Positions 13,219 through 21,448 of a stretch of DNA of 64,000 nucleotides are shown piece by piece (the stretch's first letter is position 1; each line of letters opens with the position of its first letter). Origin of the DNA: Pedococcus dokdonensis (GTDB taxonomy: Bacteria > Actinomycetota > Actinomycetes > Actinomycetales > Dermatophilaceae); the NCBI RefSeq assembly GCF_900104525.1, contig NZ_LT629711.1:2170001-2234000 (forward strand), read 5' to 3'. The position numbers were made by a program, and so were the translations under genes. The notes below the pieces were generated by a model. It made no database searches. It saw nothing but the letters and a program-made list of their open reading frames with translations, and had not been told where the DNA came from.

Positions 13219-14922
13219 ATGGTGAATGTTGCCAAGGATGACGGCTTGGTTGACGCGGAGTTGCCATCGGCCGGGGCCGCCGTCCCGAGCCGCGACCTCG
13301 TGGGCGGCGTGAGCCTCGAAGGCCTGCTCACCCTCCCGTCCCTGGCCGGCGCCGAGCTGGTGCACCGCCCGGACCAGCTGGTCCGCAACGTGCTGCGCGC
13401 CTCACTGCTGGGGGCGGCCCCCGACCCGCGACACCACCTCGTGTGCGCCGACGCCGAGACCGTCGAGGCGTGGGAGTCGGCCGGCCAGGACCCCCTGCAG
13501 CAGAGCGCCCTCGACGGCGCGGCCGCGCTGGTCGTGGCCGGGGGTTCGGTCGCCCAGGTGGAGCGGTGGCGGGCCCGCGCCAGCGACGTCGGCCTACCCC
13601 TCGGGCTGGCGTCCCACACCGTCCGGGCCGAGCGCATCGTCACCGAGGTCCTGGGGGCGGTGCTCGACCAGCAGTCGGGGATCCTCGAGCGCGTCGAGGA
13701 GGCCCACCAGATCCTCGTCGGCGTCGTGCTCGCCGGTGGGGGTCTGGAGGACCTCTGCCAGCGGTTGGCCGGCTTCCTCGGTGGCGCGGCGATGGTGACC
13801 AGCAGCGACGGACGGGTGCTGGCGCAGGCCGGGTCGGAACAGGCACTGGGCGCCGCCCTGGCGCTCGACTGCTTCGACCGCACCGGGCGGCTGATCACCG
13901 AGCACGAGCCCGTCGGCATCCGCCCGAGCCGCGGCGCCGAGGCCCGGCGCGCGATGGTGCGGATCGCTGCCGGCAGCCTCAACCACGGTCTGCTCGCCGC
14001 CTTCGTCGAGGACCGCGCGCTGACCGCCGACGACGTGCACCTGCTGGAGCGGGCGGCCACGGTCGCGGCCCTGGCGATCACGAAGGAACAGGCCGTCTCC
14101 GCCGTGGAGAGCAAGTACCGCGCCGAGTTCCTGCGCGACGCCCTGGCCGGGCGTGCCGGCACCCCGGGCGAGGCGGTCGCCCACGCGGCCGCCCTCGGCT
14201 GGGACATCGACCGGCGGTTCGTGGTCGTCGTAGCCGAGACCGACGAGGACGACGCGCACTCCACCCGTCCCCCGGCCGAGGTGCAGACCCTGCAGGAGCG
14301 GTTCGCCCGGGCGTGGACGCAGGCGATGGCGGTGCGTGACCCGCGCGCCCCCGTGATGGGCTTCAGCCAGGAGGTGGTGGCACTCTGCGCCGTGCCCGAC
14401 GGAGCCGACACCGAGACGATCATGCGGGGCGTCACCGAGATCGTCCGGGTCATCAGCGGCATCGGCGGAGGCGGTCGGCGGACCTTCTCGACCGGTGTCT
14501 CCCGCCCCGTCGAGTCCGCGGCCGACCTCCCCCAGGCCTACGACGAGGCGCTCTCGGCAGTCAGCGTCGGCCGGCAGCTGCACGGCGACTCGGCGGTGAC
14601 GCACTTCGACGGGCTCGGGGTGTTCCGGTTGCTCGCACTGATCCCCGACAGCGCCGACCTACGGCGATTCGTCGACGAGGCGCTGGGGCCGCTGGCCACC
14701 GACGACTCCGCCGAGAACGCCGACCTGCGTCGCACCCTGACGATCCTCATCGACACCAACCTCAACGTCGCCGAGACCGCGCGCCAGCTGTTCTTCCACT
14801 ACAACACGCTGCGCTACCGGATCGTGAAGCTCGAGAAGATGCTGGGCCCGTTCACGACCGACCCCCAGCTGCGGCTCAAGCTCGCCCTGGCCCTCAAGGT
14901 CCACCAGATGCGCGGCATCTGA
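13219..14922 (+). CDS. pucR: PucR-family transcriptional regulator
   Basis: This 567-residue protein has the layout of PucR-type regulators: an N-terminal sensor part, a central GGDEF-like domain with CdaR features, and a C-terminal helix-turn-helix (HTH_30) around residues 510-545 with NVAETARQLFFHYNTLRYRI. In Bacillus, PucR controls purine degradation; related proteins in actinobacteria control nitrogen-heterocycle catabolism. Placed divergently from allH-allF-allG and upstream of the permease and molybdenum hydroxylase genes, it is the likely controller of the block. The ATG at 13219 has no ribosome binding site; an inverted repeat ends just before it. Ligand unknown. Confidence 0.9.
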   Translation: MVNVAKDDGLVDAELPSAGAAVPSRDLVGGVSLEGLLTLPSLAGAELVHRPDQLVRNVLRASLLGAAPDPRHHLVCADAETVEAWESAGQDPLQQSALDGAAALVVAGGSVAQVERWRARASDVGLPLGLASHTVRAERIVTEVLGAVLDQQSGILERVEEAHQILVGVVLAGGGLEDLCQRLAGFLGGAAMVTSSDGRVLAQAGSEQALGAALALDCFDRTGRLITEHEPVGIRPSRGAEARRAMVRIAAGSLNHGLLAAFVEDRALTADDVHLLERAATVAALAITKEQAVSAVESKYRAEFLRDALAGRAGTPGEAVAHAAALGWDIDRRFVVVVAETDEDDAHSTRPPAEVQTLQERFARAWTQAMAVRDPRAPVMGFSQEVVALCAVPDGADTETIMRGVTEIVRVISGIGGGGRRTFSTGVSRPVESAADLPQAYDEALSAVSVGRQLHGDSAVTHFDGLGVFRLLALIPDSADLRRFVDEALGPLATDDSAENADLRRTLTILIDTNLNVAETARQLFFHYNTLRYRIVKLEKMLGPFTTDPQLRLKLALALKVHQMRGI

Positions 14923-14949
14923 CCGCTGGCTGCACGAACCTTTGCTGGC

Positions 14950-15041
14950 TGCACGAACCTTTGCTAGCAAAGGAAACCGTGTGAGGGACAGGTTGCAACC
15001 TGTCCGTCACTCACGAACGTTTGCTAGCAAAGGTTCGTGCA
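14950..15041. repeat. 92-bp palindrome downstream of pucR
   Basis: The centre is the perfect 20-bp palindrome GGACAGGTTGCAACCTGTCC (14986-15005). The outer 22 bp pair perfectly: TGCACGAACCTTTGCTAGC and three more bases at 14950-14971 with 15020-15041; the part between is partly paired. Each end also forms its own hairpin through TTTGCTAGCAAA. An extra copy of the left end precedes it at about 14928. No open reading frame or transposase is associated. Confidence 0.85.
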
Positions 15042-15186
15042 GGGGTATGGCGCCCCCACACAAAGGTGCCGCGCCCTCTGGCGGGAGGGACGCGGCACAG
15101 CCCATTGGACTCCTGCCGGGCGACGAATGCGAGCGCGCCACTCCGCATGTTCTGCCGAAAGCCGCGCGGCCCCGGATAGCAACAAT

Positions 15187-15197
15187 TGCCCAATGCA
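15187..15197. promoter_or_regulatory. Candidate PucR-type box upstream of the permease gene
   Basis: TGCCCAATGCA here is the reverse complement of TGCATTGGGCA at 36477-36487, upstream of carbamate kinase. Both contain CATTGG, which fits the CNTTGG core of the Bacillus PucR box as I recall it (WWWCNTTGGTTAA). A further CATTGG lies at 15103-15108. The site is about 90 nt before the permease ATG. Regulator assignment is inference. Confidence 0.35.
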
Positions 15198-15288
15198 CCG
15201 GGCGGTCGGGCCGCTAGTTTTCGCCTATCCCTGACGGGACTGTGCGCCACGCCACAGCGGCGGGCACGCCGGTGGACAAGGAGACCGC

Positions 15289-16755
15289 ATGTCACTGGGC
15301 CTGGGTTGGAAACTGCACGGCGACGGCAACCTCGCCGGACCCGACGACGTCGTCGCCCCCGACGAACGTCTCGGTTGGGGCAAGACGGTGGGCCTGGGCG
15401 CCCAGCACGTGGTGGCCATGTTCGGCGCCACCTTCGTCTTCCCGCTGATCATGGGCCTCAACGCCCAGCTCGCCATCATGATGAGCGGCATCGCGACCAT
15501 CGCGTTCCTGCTGATCGTGCAGGGTCGCGTGCCCAGCTACCTCGGCACGTCCGCGTCGTTCGTCGGCGCCGTGGTGGCGATCCGCGCGCAGGAGGGAGCC
15601 ACCTCGGCCACCGTCACGGGCGCGATCCTCGTCGCCGGTGTCGTCCTGGCCCTGGTGGGCCTGCTCATCCACTTCCTCGGGTCGTCGGTGCTCCACACGG
15701 TGCTGCCGCCGGTCGTCACCGGTGCCGTGGTCATGCTGATCGGGTTCAACCTGGCCCCCGTGGTGGCCAACATCTACTGGCCGCAGGACCAGTGGGTGGC
15801 CCTGCTGGTGATGGTCTTCGTGATCGTCTGCGCGGTGGCGTTCAAGGGTTTCGTCGGTCGCATCGCGATCTTCCTCGCGCTGATCTTCGGCTACGTCCTG
15901 TCCTGGCTGTTCGACAAGGGCTTCGGCCAGATCACGTCCTACGACGCGGGTGCCGGCAAGGTCACCACCCACTTCCGCACCAACTTCCAGGGCGTCAAGG
16001 ACGCCGCGTGGTTCGGCTTCCCGCCGCACACCGAGATCGTCGCCGGCAAGGAGGTCGTCGGCTGGCATGCGCCGTCGTTCTCGATGGCGGCCATCCTGCT
16101 CGTCATCCCCGCCGTGATCGCCCTCATCGCCGAGAACACCGGCCACGTCAAGGCCGTCGCCGAGATGACCAAGACGGACCTCGACCCGGTGATGGGTCGG
16201 GCGATCGCCGCCGACGGTGTCGGCACCGTCCTGGCCACCGCGGTCGGCGGCTCGCCCACGACCACCTATGCCGAGAACATCGGTGTGATGGCGGCGACCC
16301 GCGTCTACTCGACGGCCGCCTACTACGTGGCCGCAGCAGTCGCGATCCTCTTCGGCCTGTCGCCCAAGTTCGGGGCGCTGGTCGCATCCACCCCGGGCGG
16401 CGTCCTCGGCGGGATCACCGTGGTGCTCTACGGCATGATCGGCCTGCTCGGAGCCAAGATCTGGAAGGAGAACGGCGTCGACTTCGCCAACCCGATCAAC
16501 CTGGTCCCCGTGGCGGCCGGCATCGTCATCGGCATCGGCAACGTCACGCTCAAGTTCTCCGACAGCTTCTCGCTGTCCGGCATCGCGCTCGGCACCATCG
16601 TGGCCGTCGCGGCATACCACCTCGCCAAGGCGGTCGCTCCTCGCGAGCTGCGCGAACGGGCCGAAGGGACGATGCTCGCCGTGAGCGGTCACGGCGGCAC
16701 CTACGGCGACAGCGACGGGGTCGACGACCTCTATCAGGGCGACGACCGCCGCTGA
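15289..16755 (+). CDS. NCS2-family nucleobase permease, uracil type
   Basis: This 488-residue membrane protein of about 12-14 helices belongs to the NCS2 nucleobase:cation symporters. The stretches VIALIAENTGHVKAVAEM and GSPTTTYAENIGVMAATRV resemble the uracil branch (UraA, PyrP, RutG) more than the xanthine/urate branch, so uracil or a related pyrimidine is the likely cargo. The ATG at 15289 follows AAGGAG about 8 nt upstream. The C-terminus carries a charged cytoplasmic tail of about 40 residues. It is upstream of the molybdenum hydroxylase genes with 118 nt between and is probably regulated by the adjacent PucR. Transport of xanthine or barbiturate cannot be excluded. Confidence 0.9.
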   Translation: MSLGLGWKLHGDGNLAGPDDVVAPDERLGWGKTVGLGAQHVVAMFGATFVFPLIMGLNAQLAIMMSGIATIAFLLIVQGRVPSYLGTSASFVGAVVAIRAQEGATSATVTGAILVAGVVLALVGLLIHFLGSSVLHTVLPPVVTGAVVMLIGFNLAPVVANIYWPQDQWVALLVMVFVIVCAVAFKGFVGRIAIFLALIFGYVLSWLFDKGFGQITSYDAGAGKVTTHFRTNFQGVKDAAWFGFPPHTEIVAGKEVVGWHAPSFSMAAILLVIPAVIALIAENTGHVKAVAEMTKTDLDPVMGRAIAADGVGTVLATAVGGSPTTTYAENIGVMAATRVYSTAAYYVAAAVAILFGLSPKFGALVASTPGGVLGGITVVLYGMIGLLGAKIWKENGVDFANPINLVPVAAGIVIGIGNVTLKFSDSFSLSGIALGTIVAVAAYHLAKAVAPRELRERAEGTMLAVSGHGGTYGDSDGVDDLYQGDDRR

Positions 16756-16873
16756 CGACAGACGGGTGTGGGCCCTCGACGCGGTCGGGGGCCTGCACCC
16801 GTTCCGGGAACCAGGAGATCAGACACGCCCCGTCACCCTTTCGCCCACCCCTCCCAGACGGCAGGATCAGTCC

Positions 16874-17857
16874 GTGAAGCCAGCCCCCTTCGTGCACCAC
16901 GCACCGCGCACCGTCGCGGAAGCCGTCACGGCGCTGGCCGAGGTGGGCCACGACGGCAAGGTGCTCGCCGGCGGCCAGAGCCTCATCCCGATCCTCAACA
17001 TGCGGCTGGCGTCCCCGGCGCACCTGGTCGACATCAATCAGGTCGCCGGGCTCGACGAGGTCACCGTCACCGACGCCGAGGTGCGCGTGGGTGCGTTGGT
17101 GCGACACGCGCAGCTCGAGCACAGCGACGAGGCGTATGTCGCGTTGCCGCTGCTGCGCCAGGCCCTGGTCAACGTCGCCCACCCCGTGATCCGCAACCGG
17201 GGCACCACGGTCGGCTCGATCGCGCACGCCGACGCCGCCGGCGAGATGCCGGCGATGCTGGCCCTGACCGGCGGGGTCGTCGAAGCCGCCTCGTCGAGCG
17301 GCACGCGCGAGATCGCGGTGGCCGACTTCTTCCAGGGAGCTCTGGAGACGTCACTGGCTGCCGACGAGCTGGCGGTCGCGGTGCGGTTCCGCCGGTTCGC
17401 CGCCGGCACCGGCACCGCGTTCATGGAGCGGGCCCGCCGGCACGGCGACTACGCCATGGCGGGGGTCGCGGCGGCGGTTCGGGTCGACGACGGGGTGGTG
17501 GCCGACGCACTGCTGTCCTTCGTCTCGGTGACCGACGTGCCGACGACCCTCGACGTCACCGATGCCTTCGCCGGCCAGGAGCCGGGTGCGGCGGACTGGT
17601 CGACTGCCGCCGACCTGGTCCGCGACGCGATCGAGCCGGACGGCGACATCCACGCCACGGCGGCCTACCGCGCGATGCTGGCCGTCGAGCTGTCTCGCCT
17701 GACCCTCGCGCAGGCCGCCGCAGCGTCGCTATCTCATGCAAAAGGCGACCTACCGACCGGCGGTGCGTCGGTATCTCATGCAAAGGGCGACCTACCGACC
17801 GGCGGTGCGTCGGTAACTCGCCTTGTGCATGAGTCACCGCCGGGGGGAGTGGCATGA
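16874..17857 (+). CDS. Molybdenum hydroxylase, FAD-binding medium subunit
   Basis: This is the FAD subunit (CoxM/XdhB type, 327 residues) of a three-subunit molybdenum hydroxylase. FAD-binding motifs AGGQS (32-36) and TVGS (112-115) are present. The start is the GTG at 16874 with AGGA upstream. The extreme C-terminus is unusual: residues 287-314 are two exact copies of a 14-residue unit, SHAKGDLPTGGASV, encoded by the family 1 palindromic repeat; normal subunits end before this, so the tail was probably added by repeat insertion near the original stop. The gene overlaps the iron-sulphur subunit gene by 4 nt (ATGA). A role in oxidising uracil/thymine or another N-heterocycle is inferred from context. 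Confidence 0.9.
   Translation: MKPAPFVHHAPRTVAEAVTALAEVGHDGKVLAGGQSLIPILNMRLASPAHLVDINQVAGLDEVTVTDAEVRVGALVRHAQLEHSDEAYVALPLLRQALVNVAHPVIRNRGTTVGSIAHADAAGEMPAMLALTGGVVEAASSSGTREIAVADFFQGALETSLAADELAVAVRFRRFAAGTGTAFMERARRHGDYAMAGVAAAVRVDDGVVADALLSFVSVTDVPTTLDVTDAFAGQEPGAADWSTAADLVRDAIEPDGDIHATAAYRAMLAVELSRLTLAQAAAASLSHAKGDLPTGGASVSHAKGDLPTGGASVTRLVHESPPGGVA
17724..17833. repeat. Palindromic repeat, family 1, locus B, inside a coding region
   Basis: Two 42-bp direct units (starting near 17732 and 17774) begin with CTCATGCAAA and are followed by the inverted end GCCTTGTGCATGAG (about 17820-17833). The outer arm is that of the repeat at 3.7 kb, but the inner stem reads CCTACCGAC instead of GTTAGCGAC. 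The period of 42 bp is 14 codons, so the copies stay in frame and are translated as the tail of the FAD subunit. Confidence 0.9.
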
Positions 17858-18378
17858 CGGAGCACGGGACACCGACTGACGAGTCGGCCGACTCGGCCGA
17901 GGAGCTGCTCGATCTCACCGTCGTCGTCAACGGCGTGCCCCGGCACGCGAAGGCGCCGGCACGGCGACTGCTGTCCGACTTCCTGCGTCACGACCTGCGG
18001 CTCACCGGCACGCACGTCGGGTGCGAGCACGGAGTCTGCGGGGCCTGCACGGTGCTGGTCGACGGCCAGCCGATGCGGTCGTGCCTCATGTTCGCCGTCA
18101 CCGCACAGGCCCACGAGGTGACGACGGTCGAGGGGCTCGGCGGCATCGACTCGATGGGTCCCGTGCAGCAGGCCTTCATCGAGTGCCACGGGCTGCAGTG
18201 CGGCTTCTGCACCCCGGGCTTCCTCACCACGATCACGGCCTACCTCGAAGACCACCCGCACCCCACGGCCGACGAGGCGCGCGAGGCGATCTCCGGCAAC
18301 CTCTGCCGCTGCACCGGCTACCAGAACATCGTGAAGTCGGTCCTGCGTGCCGCGGAGCTGAAGGCAGAGCAGCCGTGA
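17854..18378 (+). CDS. Molybdenum hydroxylase, [2Fe-2S] small subunit
   Basis: This is the iron-sulphur subunit (CoxS type, 174 residues) carrying two [2Fe-2S] clusters that pass electrons from molybdenum to FAD. The ferredoxin-like cluster ligands are Cys57, Cys62, Cys65 and Cys77; the second cluster uses Cys116, Cys119, Cys151 and Cys153 in the CGFC and CRC pairs. An N-terminal extension of about 20 acidic and Ser-rich residues precedes the domain. The gene is coupled by 4-nt overlaps to the FAD subunit before it and the molybdenum subunit after it. All eight cysteines are intact, so the subunit should be functional. Confidence 0.94.
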   Translation: MTEHGTPTDESADSAEELLDLTVVVNGVPRHAKAPARRLLSDFLRHDLRLTGTHVGCEHGVCGACTVLVDGQPMRSCLMFAVTAQAHEVTTVEGLGGIDSMGPVQQAFIECHGLQCGFCTPGFLTTITAYLEDHPHPTADEAREAISGNLCRCTGYQNIVKSVLRAAELKAEQP

Positions 18379-20834
18379 CCAGCCAGATGTTCGGGGCACC
18401 GATGAAGCGTCGCGAGGACCCGCGGCTGGTCACCGGCGGGGGCCGCTACCTCGACGACCTGGGGCACAGTGCCCTCGCGGCGGCCTTCGTCCGCAGCCCG
18501 CACGCCCATGCCCGCGTCGTCGACATCGACGTCACCGACGCCCTCGAGGTCGACGGGCTGGTCGGCATCTGGACCCACGAGGACCTGCCCGGACGGGTCG
18601 GTGAGCCGCTGCCGCTGCTCATCCCCCACCCGACCCTCACCCACGGGCGCACCCAGTACGCGCTGGCCCGCGACGAGGTGAACTACGTGGGCGAGGCGGT
18701 CGTGCTGGTGGTCGCCCGCGACCGCTACACCGCCGAGGACGTCTGCCAGCGGATCCGCGTCGACTACGAGCTGCTCACCCCGGTGGTGGGGGTGGCCAAC
18801 GCCAGAGAAGGCGAGGCGTTGGTGCACGACGACGTGCCCGGCAACGTCGCCGCCCACATGCTCCAGGAGGTCGGCGACGTCGAGGCGGCCATCGCCGCGG
18901 CACCGCACGTCCTCGAGCTGGACCTCGACATCGAGCGCAGCGCCTGCATGCCGATGGAGGGCAAGGGCGTCCTGGCGCGGTGGGACTCCGACAAGGGCGA
19001 GCTCCGCATCTTCTCCTCCACCCAGACCTCGACCGGGGTGCGCGCCGCTGTCGCCGCGAAGCTCGACCTCCCCTTGGCCAAGGTCGAGTGCATCGCCCCC
19101 GACGTGGGTGGCGGCTTCGGCGTGAAGATCAACCACCCGTGGCCCGAGGAGGTGCTGGTCCCTTGGGCCGCAATGCTTCTCGACCGTGAGGTGAAGTGGA
19201 CCGAGGACCGCCGCGAGCACTTCATCTCCAGTGCGCACGAGCGCGGCCAGCTCCAGCAGGTGCGGGTCGGGTTCGATGACGAGGGTCGTGTCCTGGGGCT
19301 CGACGTCAAGTTCTGGCACGACAACGGCGCCTACACCCCCTACGGGATCATCGTCCCGATCATCACCTCGACCCAGCTGCTCGGCCCCTACAAGCCGGGC
19401 GCCTACCGCTGCGAGTTCTGGTCGCTCTACACCAACACCGTGCTGGTCACTCCCTACCGTGGCGCTGGTCGGCCACAGGGCTGCTTCGCGATGGAACGCA
19501 CCATGGACGCCATCGCCGACCGGCTCGGCCTCGACCGTGCGGAGGTCCGGTCGCGCAACTTCATCCTCCCGAGCGAGATGCCCTACGACCACGGGCTGCT
19601 CTTCCAGGACGGGCGACCGCTGAAGTACGACTCCGGCGACTTCCCGGCCAGCCTGGCCAAGCTCAAGGCGCTGGTCGGCTGGGACGACTTCGCCGCCTAC
19701 CGGGAGCAGGCCGAGTCGGAGGGCCGGCGGGTCGGTCTCGGGATCGGCTGCTACGTCGAGGGCACGGGCGTCGGCCCCTACGAGGGCGGTCACATCCAGA
19801 TCGAGACGAGCGGCCGGGTCAACGTGTCGACGGGTCTGACCTCGCAGGGCCAGGGCCACGAGACGTCGTTCGCGCAGATCGTCGCGCAGGAGCTCGGGGT
19901 GCCGATCGAGGACGTCTTCGTCACGACCGGCGACACCCGTCGGATGCCTTACGCCGTGGGCACTTTCGCGTCGCGGGCAGCTGTGATGAGCGGCAACGCG
20001 ATCGCCCTCGCCGCCCGCAACGTCCGCGCCAAGGCGCTGCGGATCGCCGCCGATGCGTTGGAGGTCGCGGCCGACGACCTCGAGATCGTCGACGGCGACA
20101 TCCGCGTCAAGGGCGCCCCCGGCACCCACATGTCGCTCGGCACCGTTTCGGTGATGTCCAACCCGCTCAGATACGCGTTCGACGAGGCGGCCAAGGCAGC
20201 CACCCAGTTCGCCGGCAGCGCCGACCCGTCGAAGCCGCCGGTCGCCGACGACGACGAGCCGGGCCTCGAGGGCAAGGACTTCTACTCCCCCACCCAGGCC
20301 ACCTTCGCCAACGGCATGCACGCGGCGATCGTCGAGACCGACCCGGTCACCGCCGAGGTGAAGATCCTGCGCTACTGCGTGATCCACGACTGCGGCACGA
20401 TGATCAACCCGATGATCGTCGAGGGCCAGGTGCACGGCGGCGTGGCCCAAGGCGTCGGCGGGGCGCTCTACGAGCGGATGGTCTACGACGAGTCCGGGCA
20501 GCTGCTCAACGCGAGCTTCATGGACTTCCTGATGCCCTACGCCTCGGAGGTCCCCCACATCGAGACCGACCATCTCGAGACGCCGTCGCCGCTGAACCCG
20601 TTGGGGATCAAGGGCGCCGGCGAGGCCGGGTGCATCCCGGTGACCGCCGTCATCGCGTCGGCGATCGAGGACGCCGAGGGCTTCCCGATCACCTCGATGC
20701 CGATCTCACCGGTCGAGCTGTGGGAGCTGCGCCAGCGGCACGCCCGCGGTGAGATCCCCTCGCTGGCCCGCACCCGGCATACCCCGTCGCCTGCGTCGCC
20801 CGCCCCCGCCACCGACGCCCAGGAGGCACGATGA
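18375..20834 (+). CDS. Molybdenum hydroxylase, large molybdopterin subunit (form II, non-CO type)
   Basis: This 819-residue subunit holds the molybdopterin cofactor. It has GGGFG at 245-249, and PYRGAGR at 360-366 in place of the AYRCSFR loop that marks true CO dehydrogenase, so it is a form II enzyme that should not oxidise CO. The catalytic glutamate of the family lies in KGAGEAG, Glu750. The GTG at 18375 overlaps the small-subunit stop by 4 nt. With a uracil-type permease, PucR and barbiturase in the same block, I infer a uracil/thymine (or other azaheterocycle) dehydrogenase producing barbiturate-type products. Xanthine dehydrogenase activity is an alternative. Confidence 0.9.
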   Translation: MTSQMFGAPMKRREDPRLVTGGGRYLDDLGHSALAAAFVRSPHAHARVVDIDVTDALEVDGLVGIWTHEDLPGRVGEPLPLLIPHPTLTHGRTQYALARDEVNYVGEAVVLVVARDRYTAEDVCQRIRVDYELLTPVVGVANAREGEALVHDDVPGNVAAHMLQEVGDVEAAIAAAPHVLELDLDIERSACMPMEGKGVLARWDSDKGELRIFSSTQTSTGVRAAVAAKLDLPLAKVECIAPDVGGGFGVKINHPWPEEVLVPWAAMLLDREVKWTEDRREHFISSAHERGQLQQVRVGFDDEGRVLGLDVKFWHDNGAYTPYGIIVPIITSTQLLGPYKPGAYRCEFWSLYTNTVLVTPYRGAGRPQGCFAMERTMDAIADRLGLDRAEVRSRNFILPSEMPYDHGLLFQDGRPLKYDSGDFPASLAKLKALVGWDDFAAYREQAESEGRRVGLGIGCYVEGTGVGPYEGGHIQIETSGRVNVSTGLTSQGQGHETSFAQIVAQELGVPIEDVFVTTGDTRRMPYAVGTFASRAAVMSGNAIALAARNVRAKALRIAADALEVAADDLEIVDGDIRVKGAPGTHMSLGTVSVMSNPLRYAFDEAAKAATQFAGSADPSKPPVADDDEPGLEGKDFYSPTQATFANGMHAAIVETDPVTAEVKILRYCVIHDCGTMINPMIVEGQVHGGVAQGVGGALYERMVYDESGQLLNASFMDFLMPYASEVPHIETDHLETPSPLNPLGIKGAGEAGCIPVTAVIASAIEDAEGFPITSMPISPVELWELRQRHARGEIPSLARTRHTPSPASPAPATDAQEAR

Positions 20835-21448
20835 AGATCTCCGGCACAGCCGCCCTCAAGGCGACACCGCAGCAGGTGTGGGACGCCTTCCACGACCCCG
20901 AGGTGCTGGCCCGCTGCCTCCCCGGCTGCGAGTCCCTCACCGAGGTGGGCCCGGACGAGTACGCCATGACGGTCACCGCCGGCGTCGCCGCGATCAAGGG
21001 CACGTATGACGGCAAGGTGGCGCTGCTGGACCCGCACCACCCCGAGCGGTTCACCATGAAGGCGCAGGGAGCCGGCGGTCCCGGCACCGTCGACGCCGAC
21101 GTGGTCGTGCACCTCGTGCCGTCGGCGTCGGGCGGGACCGACCTGTCGTACGACGCCGACGCGGCGGTCGGCGGGATGATCGGCGGGGTCGGGCAGCGGA
21201 TGCTGTCGGGCGTGACCCGCAAGATGGCCGGGCAGTTCTTCGAGGCCGTCGACGACGACATCGCCGGGGTGCGCAGGGAGAAGAAGACCAAGCCGGCCGA
21301 GGCGCCGTCAGGTCCCCGTCCGATCGAGGTGGTCGGCACGTCCACGGCCGGGCGGAGCGGGCCACGCGACTTCGGCTGGGGCGTGCTGACGGGCGGGGCC
21401 GTGGCCGTCGCCGGGGTTATCGTGGGATGGCTGATCGGAGGACGATGA
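20831..21448 (+). CDS. CoxG-like SRPBCC protein with C-terminal membrane anchor
   Basis: This 205-residue protein has an N-terminal SRPBCC (START-like) domain of about 145 residues of the CoxG type, a linker rich in Lys, Pro and Glu, and a C-terminal hydrophobic helix (about 183-203, ending GWLIGGR). In CO dehydrogenase systems CoxG anchors the enzyme at the membrane; here it would tether the hydroxylase or recruit it to quinones. It overlaps the large subunit by 4 nt and the downstream amidohydrolase by 4 nt, so it is part of the same operon. Confidence 0.88.
   Translation: MKISGTAALKATPQQVWDAFHDPEVLARCLPGCESLTEVGPDEYAMTVTAGVAAIKGTYDGKVALLDPHHPERFTMKAQGAGGPGTVDADVVVHLVPSASGGTDLSYDADAAVGGMIGGVGQRMLSGVTRKMAGQFFEAVDDDIAGVRREKKTKPAEAPSGPRPIEVVGTSTAGRSGPRDFGWGVLTGGAVAVAGVIVGWLIGGR

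Larger units (their letters stand above)
14923..15288. other. 365-nt gap between pucR and the permease gene
   Basis: No gene is credible here. The stretch holds two near-identical copies of GGCTGCACGAACCTTTGCT, a long palindrome (14950-15041), a second hairpin GTGCCGCGCCCTC/GAGGGACGCGGCAC (15066-15098), and two CATTGG words in opposite orientation (15103-15108 and complement 15190-15195). It probably contains the pucR terminator and the regulated permease promoter. Confidence 0.6.

Noticed and set aside
18375..20834. Annotation as CO dehydrogenase large subunit
   Set aside because: The AYRCSFR loop is absent; PYRGAGR marks the form II group.
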